From Dehalococcoidia bacterium (GTDB lineage: Bacteria; Chloroflexota; Dehalococcoidia; UBA2979): a stretch of 64,000 nucleotides of DNA. A program made the translations under genes and the position numbers. Below are positions 51,291 to 60,742 of the stretch, in pieces. Position 1 is the stretch's first letter; each line of letters opens with the position of its first letter. The stretch spans positions 102,953-166,952 of the forward strand of contig SHYS01000005.1 of assembly GCA_009692685.1 (NCBI GenBank). Reading direction: 5' to 3'. Under the pieces are notes generated by a model. That model did not search any database and had not been told where the DNA came from. It was given only the letters and a program-made list of their open reading frames with translations.

Positions 51291-51368
51291 CCGCGACGCC
51301 GACCCACGTGAACAGGCAACGGCCACGCTCCCCGGCGGCCCGCACCACCGATTCAGGAGTACCCGCTC

Positions 51369-51794
51369 ATGCTGAACAAGGTGATGGTCATCGGACATCT
51401 GGGTGCTGATCCCGAGATGCGGTACACGGCGAACGGCAACGCGGTCACGACGTTCAGCGTCGCGTCCTCGAGGCAGTTCTCAGGGCCCGACGGGGAGCGC
51501 AAAGAGGAGACTGAGTGGTTCCGGGTCGTCACCTGGAACCGCCTCGCGGAGACCTGCAGCCAGTACCTGACCAAGGGCCGGCTTGTCTACGTGGAGGGGC
51601 GCCTCCAGACGCGAGCCTGGGACGGCCAGGACGGACAGAAGCGGTACACCACAGAAGTGATCGCGCAGGAAGTGAAGTTCCTCGGCGGTCGCGAGGGCGG
51701 TGGCGGTGCGGCAGGTGGCGGCCGCTACTCGGCGGGGCTCCCCGTGGGGGCCGATGGCGAGGGCGATGTGGAGCCGGACGACCTGCCCTTCTAG
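51369..51794 (+). CDS. ssb: Single-stranded DNA-binding protein
   Basis: A 141-residue SSB with an OB fold (MLNKVMVIGHLGADPEMRYT, TEWFRVVTWNRLAETC, YVEGRLQTRAW) and the acidic tip EPDDLPF that recruits replication proteins. The Gly-rich linker is short. It sits between rpsF and rpsR, as in many bacteria. Confidence 0.96.
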   Translation: MLNKVMVIGHLGADPEMRYTANGNAVTTFSVASSRQFSGPDGERKEETEWFRVVTWNRLAETCSQYLTKGRLVYVEGRLQTRAWDGQDGQKRYTTEVIAQEVKFLGGREGGGGAAGGGRYSAGLPVGADGEGDVEPDDLPF

Positions 51795-51938
51795 ACGGCC
51801 CGTACGCGCGCCACCCGGTGGTGACGAGCAGTGCATGCACCACCCTGACGGTGGTGACGACAACGAGAGGCGCCCCACTGCGAGGTGCGCAACAGCAACG
51901 GTGCCGCTGCGGCGGCAGGCGGAATTGAGAGCAGCGCG

Positions 51939-52289
51939 ATGGTTGACAACCGAGAAGACTTCCGCGACCGAGGTGATGACGACGGCGATGGCGAAGGCGG
52001 TCGCGACCGAGGCGACCGTTTCGAGCGACCGCGCGGACGCGGCGGGCTGCGACGGCGCGGCTGCGAGTTCTGCATCGACAAGGTCAACGAGGTCGACTAC
52101 AAGGACATCGAACTGCTCCGCCGCTACGTAGGCGACCGCGGCAAGATCGAGGCGCGCCGGAAGGCCGGCGTCTGCGCTCGTCACCAGCGCGTCGTCTCGC
52201 AGGCCATCAAGCGCGCGCGTCACATCGCGCTCCTCCCCTTCACCGGCGAGCACATCCGCGTGAGTGGTGTCCTGGCCGGCCGCCGCTAA
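51939..52289 (+). CDS. rpsR: 30S ribosomal protein S18
   Basis: A 116-residue S18. The core CEFCIDKVNEVDYKDIELL and CARHQRVVSQAIKRARHIALLPF has four metal-type cysteine/histidine positions (zinc-binding form). About 35 acidic and Arg/Gly-rich residues precede it. ATG 51939 is preferred over GTG 51885, which has no ribosome site. Confidence 0.93.
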   Translation: MVDNREDFRDRGDDDGDGEGGRDRGDRFERPRGRGGLRRRGCEFCIDKVNEVDYKDIELLRRYVGDRGKIEARRKAGVCARHQRVVSQAIKRARHIALLPFTGEHIRVSGVLAGRR

Positions 52290-52357
52290 GAGCGTCGCCG
52301 CCGGCGCCCGGCTCCGGGTTCGCTGAAGGCCGACGTTTCCGGAAGGGACTGGCGCAC

Positions 52358-53368
52358 GTGGTGGGTTCGAGCAGGGCGGCGTCGCGCAGGCAGGAGGAGG
52401 CGGCGCAGGCCCGCCGTGACCGCCTCCTCCTGTTGGGCACCATCGGCGTGCTGGCTGTCACCGCTGTCGTCGTTCTCGTTGGCGTGTACCTGACCGTCTA
52501 CCGCCCGCCTCGCGACGTGGTTGCCGCTGTCGGCGGACGTAACATCACTGCGGCTGATGTCGTCGACCGCGCGAGCTTCTACATGGTCTCCGAAGGTGGT
52601 GCCTTCAACACCCGTCCCGATGAGGATCTTCCCGGGATAGGTGTCGACCGCGCGGTACGAGATCTCATCCTGCTGCGCGACGCGCCATCGCTCGTCGACG
52701 AAGTCAGCTCTGAGGACATCGACGCGAAGATCCAGGAGGCGCTTGGCGGAGGCCTTGAAGGCGACGCGCTGAAGAGGGAGCGTGACCGGATCGTCAAGCG
52801 CGCAGGCATCGACGTGCCGCAGTATCGCGAAATCATGAAGGCCACGCTCCTTGCTGAGCGCCTGACTGCCCACTTCAGCGACGAGCTGCCGGCCACTCTC
52901 CCCCAGCGCCACCTCGAACGCGTGCGCACGCCGAGCCGCGTCAATGCCGAGCGGGTCATCGAGCGCGGTCGCGCCGGCGAGAGCTTCGACGCGCTCGTTC
53001 GACAGTACGGCGCGGACCGGCGCATCGATGTTGATCAGGACTGGCTCGTTGATGAACTCCTCCTGCCGGAGGCCCGTCTTGCGGCCGAAGGCCTTGCGCC
53101 GGGCCAGATCTCCGAGGTGTCCCCGAGCGGTCTCTTCTTCGATGTCTACCGCGTGGTTGAGGTCGACCCGGACCGCGCGCTCACCGACGAGCAGAAGGAC
53201 ACCATCGCCGAGCGACGGCTGAAGCTCTGGGTCCAGGAGCAGCGAGGGTTCGATCAGGTCAACCCGGAGCTGCCAGCCTCTGCCTCGAAGTGGATCGCCG
53301 ACCGCGTTGCTGCGCGCGTCCGCGACGCGTTCAGGGCGCAGGCTGAGGACGCGAAGGCGAAACGATGA
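52358..53368 (+). CDS. Membrane-anchored SurA/PpiC-like peptidyl-prolyl isomerase
   Basis: A 336-residue protein with one N-terminal helix (LLLLGTIGVLAVTAVVVLVGVYL) after a cytoplasmic basic segment. The outside part has a SurA_N-like helical region and a rotamase-like segment (RVNAERVIERGRAGESFDALVRQYG, EGLAPGQISEVSPSGLFFDVYRV). Likely role: folding of exported proteins. GTG 52358 follows GGAAGGG. The TGA overlaps the hom start by four bases. Confidence 0.82.
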   Translation: MVGSSRAASRRQEEAAQARRDRLLLLGTIGVLAVTAVVVLVGVYLTVYRPPRDVVAAVGGRNITAADVVDRASFYMVSEGGAFNTRPDEDLPGIGVDRAVRDLILLRDAPSLVDEVSSEDIDAKIQEALGGGLEGDALKRERDRIVKRAGIDVPQYREIMKATLLAERLTAHFSDELPATLPQRHLERVRTPSRVNAERVIERGRAGESFDALVRQYGADRRIDVDQDWLVDELLLPEARLAAEGLAPGQISEVSPSGLFFDVYRVVEVDPDRALTDEQKDTIAERRLKLWVQEQRGFDQVNPELPASASKWIADRVAARVRDAFRAQAEDAKAKR

Positions 53369-54654
53369 CCGAGGCACTCGGTGTCTCGCTGCTTGGTGCA
53401 GGTAACGTCGGTGGTGGTGTGCTCGGCGCGCTTGCCGCCGGCGCAGAACGGTACGCCGCCCGTGTCGGGCGCCCGCTCGAGGTCCGTCGGGTGTTGGTGC
53501 GCGATACGTCGAAGCGGCGCAAGGGCGCCCCGAAGCGCGTGCTCGTCGACAATCTCGAAGCGGTGCTCGCCGACGAACGTACGCGCATCGTGATCGAAGT
53601 GATGGGTGGTGAACAGCCGGCGTTCGATTACATCCGCCGCTGCCTCGAGGCCGGGCGTCACGTCGTCACTGCGAACAAAGAGGTCATGGCGAAGCACGGC
53701 GCTGAGCTGTTGCGCGTGGCCGCCGCGCATTCGGTACGGCTGCTCTACGAGGCCTCCGTCGGTGGCGGCATCCCGATCATCAGCCCGCTCTCCCGTGACC
53801 TTCTGGCCAACGAGGTGACCGCGGTGACCGCGATCATCAACGGCACAACCAACTTTATGCTGACCGCCATGGCCCAGCGTGGCAGCGACTACGATGACGC
53901 GCTTGCCGAGGCGCAGCGCCTGGGCTACGCCGAGCCCGATCCGACGGCAGACGTCGAAGGCATCGACGCCGCGTACAAGCTCGTGATCCTGTGCGGCCTC
54001 GCGTTTCACGTCGATGTCTCGCCGGCAGATGTGACGCGGCGCGGCATCACGCGTCTGACCGCGCGCGACTTCCGCTACGCCGACGAGCTTGGCTACACGA
54101 TCAAGTTGCTCGCCTCGGGGCGCCTCATCGATGACGAGTTAGTAGCGTCGGTGCAGCCGGCGTTTGTCGCGAAGACGGAGCCGCTGGCTCGTGTCGACGG
54201 GGTGCTCAACGCAGTCCAGGTCGAAGGTGACCTCGTGGGGCGGGTCATCTTCGAGGGGCCCGGCGCGGGGCCGATGCCGACGGCCAGCGCGGTCCTTGCC
54301 GATGTCCTCGACATTGCGCGCGACCTTGTAGCCGGGAGGCCGCCTTCCGAGACGATCGCGTACCGGCGCGTCAGGGTGCGCCCCGCCTCGGCCGTGGTGT
54401 CACGACATTACCTGCGTGTCACGGTCCTCGACCGGCCGGGTGTGCTGGCGCGAATCGCAACCGTCCTAGGGAAGCACCGGATCTCGATCGCCTCGGTGAT
54501 CCAGTTCGAGACTGACGCCGACGATAGCACAGCTGAGCTAGTCATCACCACGTACGCATCGCGTGGCGGTGCGCTGACCAGGGCTGTGGACCAGATCGGC
54601 GCCCTTGACGTTGTCGCCCTTGTGGGAAACGTGCTCCCCATGGTGGGAGCGTGA
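53365..54654 (+). CDS. hom: Homoserine dehydrogenase
   Basis: A 429-residue enzyme. The NAD(P) fold (GVSLLGAGNVGGGVLGAL), the catalytic region (YEASVGGGIPIISPLSRDLLA, INGTTNFMLT) and a C-terminal ACT domain (YLRVTVLDRPGVLARIATVL) are present. It reduces aspartate semialdehyde to homoserine, the precursor of threonine and methionine. The ACT domain suggests threonine feedback. Confidence 0.96.
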   Translation: MTEALGVSLLGAGNVGGGVLGALAAGAERYAARVGRPLEVRRVLVRDTSKRRKGAPKRVLVDNLEAVLADERTRIVIEVMGGEQPAFDYIRRCLEAGRHVVTANKEVMAKHGAELLRVAAAHSVRLLYEASVGGGIPIISPLSRDLLANEVTAVTAIINGTTNFMLTAMAQRGSDYDDALAEAQRLGYAEPDPTADVEGIDAAYKLVILCGLAFHVDVSPADVTRRGITRLTARDFRYADELGYTIKLLASGRLIDDELVASVQPAFVAKTEPLARVDGVLNAVQVEGDLVGRVIFEGPGAGPMPTASAVLADVLDIARDLVAGRPPSETIAYRRVRVRPASAVVSRHYLRVTVLDRPGVLARIATVLGKHRISIASVIQFETDADDSTAELVITTYASRGGALTRAVDQIGALDVVALVGNVLPMVGA

Positions 54655-55685
54655 CCATGACGACTGACGCGGCTCGAGACGCGCGTGCTGCCTTCGAGCT
54701 GGGCGAGCAGCTCAACCTTGCTCTGGAGCGCATCGCCGAACTTGGGCGACAGCTCGAGCGTGCGCACGCGGACGCCGCCGATCGCGATGTCGCCCTGTCT
54801 GCGTTGCAGGAGTCGTGGCGGACCATTGATGGCCGGACGCTTCGGCACGAGGCAGGCCTCGACACGGTGCGCGAGCTCCGCGCTCTCGTAGAGCACCTCG
54901 GTGAGCGAGTGGAGCAGGAGTCGGCGCTGCGCCGCGAGGCGGTCGCTGCGCTGACCCAGGAACTCGGGCAGGATGGCAAGGCCGCCGCCGCCTCTCGTGC
55001 TGCAGGTATCGCTGCACGCCTCGAGACGGTCGAGGAGCTGGCGCGCCAGAGCGAAGCCGAGCGGCGGCACCTTGGCGCTGGTCTCGGGCTGATCAAGGTG
55101 TTCGCGCAGGAAGGCACGAAACGCCTGGATGAGCTGGACTTGCGGTTGAGCTCGAGCCGTGAAGCCGAGCGTGCGACCGCCGATGGCCTCACGGTCGTGG
55201 AGGGGCGCGTCGTGGCCCTCGCGGTAGCGCTGAACGACCTTGATACCCGTGCCCGCGAGGCGCAGGCTGCGGGCCGGGTGCTAAGCGAGTCGGTTGGCAC
55301 GCTCCAGACCACGCGCGCTCGCGAAGCCGAGCCGCTCGACCTCATCGAGCAGCAACGCGCGATGCGCCAGCGCCTCGAGCAACGGCTCATGGCCCTCGAG
55401 GAGGGGATGACGGCTACCGGCCGTGCGCTCCTGGAGGCGGCGGAACAGCGTGCGCAGTTGCGCCTCCAGTTCGCCGGTGTCGAGCGCCGCTTGACTGCGC
55501 TTGCCGAGCGCTTCACCGAGCAACGTGAGCTGGTGCAGCGTCAGTGGCGCGCCATCCTCGACGCCGATGACGTGGCCGAGGCACGAGTCGTTAGCGACCT
55601 TGAACGGCGCGCACGTGAGCGTCGCGAACTGCTGCGGCGGCTGAGCGAAGAGAGCGAGCAGGCACTCCAGGGCGGTGCGCAGTGA
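54651..55685 (+). CDS. Long coiled-coil protein of unknown function
   Basis: A 344-residue, almost wholly helical protein with heptad-like Leu/Ala/Glu/Arg patterns throughout (LALERIAELGRQLERAHAD, LVEHLGERVEQESALRREAV). No signal, membrane segment or catalytic motif. GTG 54651 overlaps the hom stop and its TGA overlaps the thrC start, so it is translated between hom and thrC. What a coiled coil does there is unknown. Confidence 0.75.
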   Translation: MTMTTDAARDARAAFELGEQLNLALERIAELGRQLERAHADAADRDVALSALQESWRTIDGRTLRHEAGLDTVRELRALVEHLGERVEQESALRREAVAALTQELGQDGKAAAASRAAGIAARLETVEELARQSEAERRHLGAGLGLIKVFAQEGTKRLDELDLRLSSSREAERATADGLTVVEGRVVALAVALNDLDTRAREAQAAGRVLSESVGTLQTTRAREAEPLDLIEQQRAMRQRLEQRLMALEEGMTATGRALLEAAEQRAQLRLQFAGVERRLTALAERFTEQRELVQRQWRAILDADDVAEARVVSDLERRARERRELLRRLSEESEQALQGGAQ

Positions 55686-56764
55686 CCATTGCACCGCAGC
55701 CGGCCAGTCAGGCCTCGCGGTTTATCATCGAGCGGTACGCGCACCTGCTGCCCGTGACGCCCTCGACTCCGCGCGTCACGCTGGGCGAAGGCGGCACACC
55801 ACTGGTTCGCGCCCGAGCCTTCGAGGCAGAACTCGGCCTCGAAGCGCTCTACGTGAAGCTGGAATCGACGAACCCCACAGGCTCTTTCAAGGACCGCGGC
55901 ATGGTCCTCGCCACTGCCAAGGCCGTCGAGGACGGCGCGCCGGCCGTCCTCTGCGCGTCGACCGGCAATACGTCAGCCTCTGCTGCGGCTTACGCGGCCG
56001 CGCACGGGCTGCGAGCGATCGTGCTTGTGCCGGATGGCCGCATCGCCCTCGGCAAGCTGGCGCAGGCGGTCGCGCACGGCGCGGAAATCGTGCAGGTCGC
56101 CGGGTCGTTCGATGACTGCCTCCGAGTCGCGCAGGATCTGGCCGAACGGCACAACGTTGCGCTGGTGAACTCGGTGAACCCGTACCGCATCGAAGGGCAG
56201 AAGACGGGTGCTTTCGAGATCGTCGATGACCTGGGCGACGCCCCCGAGCTGCTCTGCATCCCGGTGGGCAACGCGGGTAATATCACGGCCTACTGGCGAG
56301 GTTTCTCCGAGTACCACCGTCTCGAGCGGACCTCGCGCCGCCCAGCGATGTGGGGCTTCCAGGCGGCGGGTGCCGCGCCGCTCGTCCTCGGTGCGCCCGT
56401 CGAGCACCCGGAGACGATCGCCACGGCGATCCGCATCGGTAATCCTGCGTCCTGGCGCACCGCCATCGAGGCGCGCGATGAGTCCGGTGGGATAATCGCG
56501 GCGGTCACAGACGACGAGATTCTCGAGGCGTACCGCCGTCTTGCGGCAGAAGCCGGTATCTTCTGCGAGCCCGCCTCAGCGGCGTCGCTCGCGGGCCTGC
56601 TGAAACAGAAGCGTGCCGGGGCCGACCTCAGTGGGAAGACGGCTGTCTGCATCCTCACCGGCAGCGGTCTCAAGGATCCCGATACCGCCCTCACGATTCC
56701 ACGTGTCGAGTATCAGGCTGGCGCCGATACGGCCTCTGTGGAGAAAGCGCTGGGCTGGAGCTAG
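55682..56764 (+). CDS. thrC: Threonine synthase (canonical, hom-linked)
   Basis: A 360-residue PLP enzyme without an N-terminal zinc ribbon. NPTGSFKDRGM holds the PLP lysine, CASTGNTSASAAAYAA the phosphate loop, and PVGNAGNITAYWRGF the cofactor site. Its place after hom supports the true threonine synthase function. This makes the riboswitch-controlled paralog at 5880 the odd one. GTG 55682 overlaps the upstream stop. Confidence 0.94.
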   Translation: MTIAPQPASQASRFIIERYAHLLPVTPSTPRVTLGEGGTPLVRARAFEAELGLEALYVKLESTNPTGSFKDRGMVLATAKAVEDGAPAVLCASTGNTSASAAAYAAAHGLRAIVLVPDGRIALGKLAQAVAHGAEIVQVAGSFDDCLRVAQDLAERHNVALVNSVNPYRIEGQKTGAFEIVDDLGDAPELLCIPVGNAGNITAYWRGFSEYHRLERTSRRPAMWGFQAAGAAPLVLGAPVEHPETIATAIRIGNPASWRTAIEARDESGGIIAAVTDDEILEAYRRLAAEAGIFCEPASAASLAGLLKQKRAGADLSGKTAVCILTGSGLKDPDTALTIPRVEYQAGADTASVEKALGWS

Positions 56765-56876
56765 CCCTGTTGGCGTGCCGTTTGCGCCGAGACGCCGTGT
56801 TAGCATGAAAATCTACAGTGCCCCGGGCCTCCAGAGACCGCGACGCTCCCCGGCCATGCCGCGCTGAGGAAGGACG

Positions 56877-57488
56877 ATGATTGCCGTGACCTCCACAGAC
56901 GTGTATCAGGCGAGTGAACTCTCTCTGGGCGTGGGTGAGAGCGAGTTGCGCGCCACCATCCGCCGCATGATCGCGCTGCTCGGCGAGGATCCCGACCGCG
57001 AAGGGCTGGCCGAGACGCCTCGACGTATCGCGGCCATGTACCACGAGATGTTCGAGGGCCTCGCCCTCGACCCTGTGGCTGTGCTCTCGGTCGGTTTCGA
57101 AGAGGGTCACGACGAGATGGTGATCCTCCGCGAGATCCCCTTCTACTCGATGTGTGAGCATCACTTCCTGCCGTTCCACGGTGAGGCACACGTTGGATAC
57201 CTCCCCAACGGCCGCATCGTGGGGCTGTCGAAGATCGCGCGCGCCGTCGAGATCCTGGCCAGACGTCCACAGGTGCAGGAGCGCCTGACGACGCAGATCG
57301 CCGATTGCATCGGCGACGTGCTCGGTGCTCGCGGCGTTGGCGTGGTCATTGAGGCTGAGCACCTGTGCATGACGGCACGCGGTATTCGCAAGCCGGGGTC
57401 ACGCATGGTGACATCCGCGATGCGCGGACTCTTCCGCGACAACACGGACACCCGCCAGGAGTTCCTCGGGCTCATCCGTCCGCGTTAG
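56877..57488 (+). CDS. folE: GTP cyclohydrolase I
   Basis: A 203-residue enzyme. [20 protein letters not shown], the zinc/His site [20 protein letters not shown] and [20 protein letters not shown] are diagnostic. It makes dihydroneopterin triphosphate, the first step of folate synthesis; folP and folK are at 15-16.5 kb. Confidence 0.97.
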   Translation: MIAVTSTDVYQASELSLGVGESELRATIRRMIALLGEDPDREGLAETPRRIAAMYHEMFEGLALDPVAVLSVGFEEGHDEMVILREIPFYSMCEHHFLPFHGEAHVGYLPNGRIVGLSKIARAVEILARRPQVQERLTTQIADCIGDVLGARGVGVVIEAEHLCMTARGIRKPGSRMVTSAMRGLFRDNTDTRQEFLGLIRPR

Positions 57489-57514
57489 TTGTCCTCGGAC
57501 CTGAAGGATCCTCG

Positions 57515-58825
57515 ATGCCACGCGTGGCTGTCCTATCGTTTCACACTTCGCCGCTCGCGCCGTTAGGCGGGAGCAAGGCCGGCGGGATGAACGCCTACAT
57601 CCATGAGGTGGTTGTAGGCCTCGGTGCGCTGGGCTGGGCGATCGATGTCTTCACGCGCCGCGAGTCAGTTGTCACCCCGGAGGTCGTCGCGCTCGCCCCC
57701 GGCGTGCGGCTCGTGCACGTCCCGGCGGGCCCGGCGGAACCACTCGACACCGAGGCCCTCGCCTCCCTTGTCGACGAGTTCGCCGCAGGCATCGAGGCGT
57801 TTCGACAACGCGAGGACGTCACGTACGACCTCGCGCATTCGCACTACTGGCTCTCGGTTGCCGCTGGTGAGCTGCTGGCGCGACGCTGGGACGTCAAGCA
57901 CCTTGCGATGTTCCACACGCTCGCCGAGGTGAAGCTGCGCGCACGCGCCTCGGAGCACGAATCGCCGGCACGCATCGGGGCCGAGCGTCGGCTGGTGCAC
58001 CAGGTCGACCGCGTCGTCGCCGCCACGGCGCATGAGCGGCAGCTACTTCGCCAGATTTACCGGGTGCCAGCAGAGCGCGTCGCGGTGATTCCGCTCGGCG
58101 TTGACCTCGAGGTGTTTCGCTCTCGTGATGCGGGTACAGCACGGGCTGCGCTTGGTATCGCCGCTGGTGCGCGCGTCCTCCTCGCCGTGGGGCGACTTGA
58201 GCCCCTCAAGGGGTTCGACATCCTTATCCGTGCACTGGCGCAGCTGACGGACGACGACGAGGTGATTCTCCTGCTCGCGGGTGGTGATGAGCGTTCCGCT
58301 CCCGAACGCGAACGCCTGGAGGCTGTTGCTCGGGAAGTGGTGGTCGCAGACCGCGTGCGCTTTCTCGGCGCTGTACCGCATCAGGAGCTCGCGCAGTACT
58401 ACAACGCAGCCGATGTCGTCGTTGTGCCGTCGTTTTACGAGTCGTTCGGGCTTGTCGCCCTCGAGGCGATGGCGTCCGGCGTACCTGTTGTGGCCTCGAG
58501 GGTCGGCGGCCTCGTGGCCACGATCTCCGATGGACGCACCGGCTACCTCGTGCCCTGGCGTTGCCCCGAGCCCTTCGCCGAGAAGCTGGACCTGCTGCTG
58601 CGCAACGAGCCGCTGCGCCGCTCCCTCGGCGCGGCGGCGCGCGCGTCGATGGAGCGCTACGCCTGGTCGACGGTTGCCGAGCGCCTCGCTGCCCTGTACG
58701 AGGAAGTCCTCACGGGCGCAGGCGCCCCGATGGTAGCCGTCGGCTATGTCTCACCTCCGAGGCGTGGCTGGCCCGCTTTCCCCGTTCGCCCTGAGCCCGG
58801 CGAAGGGCTTTGTCAGCCCCGATAG
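57515..58825 (+). CDS. GT4 family glycosyltransferase, MshA-like
   Basis: A 436-residue GT-B enzyme. VAVLSFHTSPLAPLGGSK with AGGMNAYI strongly recalls MshA (UDP-GlcNAc:inositol-phosphate transferase), and the C-domain has VGRLEPLKGFDILIRAL and PSFYESFGLVALEAMASG. A PIG-L deacetylase follows, the pair expected for MshA/MshB or BshA/BshB thiol synthesis. Other GT4 substrates such as sucrose phosphates cannot be excluded. The last 12 or so residues are encoded by a dispersed repeat, so the natural end may be earlier. Confidence 0.85.
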   Translation: MPRVAVLSFHTSPLAPLGGSKAGGMNAYIHEVVVGLGALGWAIDVFTRRESVVTPEVVALAPGVRLVHVPAGPAEPLDTEALASLVDEFAAGIEAFRQREDVTYDLAHSHYWLSVAAGELLARRWDVKHLAMFHTLAEVKLRARASEHESPARIGAERRLVHQVDRVVAATAHERQLLRQIYRVPAERVAVIPLGVDLEVFRSRDAGTARAALGIAAGARVLLAVGRLEPLKGFDILIRALAQLTDDDEVILLLAGGDERSAPERERLEAVAREVVVADRVRFLGAVPHQELAQYYNAADVVVVPSFYESFGLVALEAMASGVPVVASRVGGLVATISDGRTGYLVPWRCPEPFAEKLDLLLRNEPLRRSLGAAARASMERYAWSTVAERLAALYEEVLTGAGAPMVAVGYVSPPRRGWPAFPVRPEPGEGLCQPR

Positions 58826-58948
58826 CCCGAGCTAGCCCCTCCGAATCTCACCAGCGCGCCATCGCGTAAGGCATCGTAATCCCCTTCGGCGTCCTCAGGG
58901 CAGGCCCCTTCGGCAAGCTCAGGGCAGGTCTCGGCTCACCACGAACGG
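58782..58948. repeat. Cluster of dispersed repeats, three units
   Basis: One unit at 58782-58807 (CCGTTCGCCCTGAGCCCGGC then GAAGGG) reads into the end of the glycosyltransferase. Two direct units follow at 58881-58904 and 58905-58928 (each CCCCTTCGGC....CTCAGGGCAGG), inverted relative to the first, then CTCACCACGAACGG at 58935-58948, the same end as the element at 41.45-41.59 kb. Confidence 0.75.
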
Positions 58949-58998
58949 ATGAAGGTGGGGTCGTCATGGAACGGTGATCGTCCTCTACCATTCCGCGC

Positions 58999-59808
58999 AT
59001 GACGACACGAACTATTCGAGCTCCGCGTGCCCCCCGAGCCACCTTGCGACGTCGCGCCACCGTCGATGTGCCGGCGCTGCTCCAGTCTACCTCGAACGCG
59101 CGTGAGCTCTTCGATGCACTCCAGCCGAAACGTGCGATGGCGGTGTTCGCGCACCCCGATGACTGCGAGTTCTCCTCTGGCGGCACGATCGCAGTACTGA
59201 CCCGCCTCGGCTGGGAGGTCGACATCGTGGTCGCCACCAGCGGCAATAAAGGGACGAAGGATCCCGGCGTGACGCCTCAGCAGCTCGCCGGGGAGCGCGA
59301 GGAAGAACAGCGCGCGGCGGCGCGCATTCTCGGCGCCCGCGAGCCCGTGTTCTTCGGCTTCCCCGACGGCGGCCTAGTCAACGACGACGAGCTTCGAGGG
59401 CTGGTCGTGCGCCAGCTCCGCATCCGGCGCCCGGAGCTGCTGATCACGTGGGACGGGTTCCGCACCGGGTTCAACCATCGCGACCACCGCCGGGTCGGCC
59501 GCGCTGCCTACGACGCGGTGTACCCGGCGGCGGATGACCACCTCTATTACCCCATTGATAAGGAGGAGGATCTGGTGCCGCACCGGCCGCTGGTGATGCT
59601 CCTTGCGGGTGCCACGGAGCCGGACCTCCACGTGGACATCGAGCCGGTACTGCGCACGAAGGTGCGAGCCACGCTCGCGCACGTCTCGCAGATGGGTGGC
59701 CGCCAGGAGGCCGACATGCTCCGGATGTGGCGCGAGCGCGCCGCCGCCGCTGGCGACTCTGTCCCCCGCATGCGCGAGAGCTTCCGGCGGGTGGTCCTCA
59801 GGCGGTGA
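58999..59808 (+). CDS. PIG-L family N-acetylglucosaminyl deacetylase
   Basis: A 269-residue zinc enzyme with AHPDDCE at residues 51-57 (zinc ligands) and FNHRDHRRVGRAAYDAVYPA. The family removes acetyl groups from GlcNAc-linked substrates, including MshB in mycothiol and BshB in bacillithiol synthesis. It follows the MshA-like gene on the same strand. The first 40 residues are an Arg-rich extension of uncertain use. Confidence 0.92.
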   Translation: MTTRTIRAPRAPRATLRRRATVDVPALLQSTSNARELFDALQPKRAMAVFAHPDDCEFSSGGTIAVLTRLGWEVDIVVATSGNKGTKDPGVTPQQLAGEREEEQRAAARILGAREPVFFGFPDGGLVNDDELRGLVVRQLRIRRPELLITWDGFRTGFNHRDHRRVGRAAYDAVYPAADDHLYYPIDKEEDLVPHRPLVMLLAGATEPDLHVDIEPVLRTKVRATLAHVSQMGGRQEADMLRMWRERAAAAGDSVPRMRESFRRVVLRR

Positions 59809-59877
59809 CGCGCGTCCTCGACTGGCTGTCCGGCCTTGAGGGGGCTGCGATGGGGTACGTCGATGAACTCACGCGTG

Positions 59878-60111
59878 ATGTCAGCAATTGGCGGCAGCGT
59901 CGTCATGTGGGCACTTGCCGCTGCGTGGTGGCTCCAGGGCAGCCGATCCATCTCGGTGGCGCTGGGCGCGATCGCCGTCGGGGCGCTGGGGACGGCGATC
60001 GCCATCCGCGGGATGCGCGAGCGCGAGTCTCGTACTCGCGACGCGAGCGCCGCCATCCTCGCGGCGCTCGTCGGTGTGGCGCTTGCGCTCTCGATCCGCG
60101 CGGCGGCCTGA
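59878..60111 (+). CDS. Small membrane protein A (tandem paralog)
   Basis: A 77-residue protein from ATG 59878 (ATG 59863 also possible) with three hydrophobic segments (MSAIGGSVVMWALAAAWW, SVALGAIAVGALGTAIAI, SAAILAALVGVALALSI). It is clearly related to the next gene at 60229. Function unknown. Confidence 0.68.
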   Translation: MSAIGGSVVMWALAAAWWLQGSRSISVALGAIAVGALGTAIAIRGMRERESRTRDASAAILAALVGVALALSIRAAA

Positions 60112-60228
60112 CTGCGGGACCGAGGACCAAGGGCACGCTGGACCGGGCCGTTCGCCCTTGCATCGGGGACTCTCGGCTCTCCTCCTTACCAGGAGCAGTC
60201 TGGAGGTGTCTCAATAAGCACACGCGCG

Positions 60229-60459
60229 ATGTCGGCCGTCAGCGGCAGCCTCATTATGTGGATGCTTGCCATTACATGGTGGTTGGAGACTGATCGGTCC
60301 GTGGCGCCGAAGATGGGCGCGCTCGCGATTGGACTGCTGGGGACCGCCATCGCCACGGCGGGAGCACGAAAGCCCGCTCCCACTCGCGGCCGAGTGTTGC
60401 TCGCCGCCGGGATCGGCGCGATCATCGCTGCTGCACTGGTATTCCTCGTGAGGCGGTAG
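60229..60459 (+). CDS. Small membrane protein B (tandem paralog)
   Basis: A 76-residue protein starting MSAVSGSLIMWMLAITWW, then KMGALAIGLLGTAIATAG and a last helix. It aligns end to end with the gene at 59878, so the pair came from a duplication. GGAGG lies 22 bases before the ATG, too far for a normal site, so the start is a little uncertain. Confidence 0.68.
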   Translation: MSAVSGSLIMWMLAITWWLETDRSVAPKMGALAIGLLGTAIATAGARKPAPTRGRVLLAAGIGAIIAAALVFLVRR

Positions 60460-60489
60460 CCCCGGCACAACGCCAGATTTGTGCCACGT

Positions 60490-60518
60490 TTGACACAGTT
60501 TGAAGGCGCACGTAACCT
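60490..60518 (+). promoter_or_regulatory. Promoter of the rpsL-rpsG transcript
   Basis: TTGACA 60490-60495 and TAACCT 60513-60518 are 17 bases apart. The leader to rpsL would be about 220 bases, with a 14-base palindrome (CGGCCAGCTGGCCG) at about 60564; nothing else is recognised there. Confidence 0.65.
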
Positions 60519-60742
60519 TCGAGGTCGCGCGTCTCTTAAAGACGCAGGTTTTTACTTGTAGACGGCCAGCTGGCCGAACGCGACGAGGACCGGCGGATCA
60601 TACTTGGGTGTTGACGCGCTCCGCGCGTACGTAGCACCTCGGTCCGCGGCGGGCTCACCGCGGAGCAGCTTGGCCGTTCGCGTTGCCCCCTGACCCGGCT
60701 TCGTCGCCATGTGCAGGGATCGCAGAAAGCGGTGGAGGCCCA

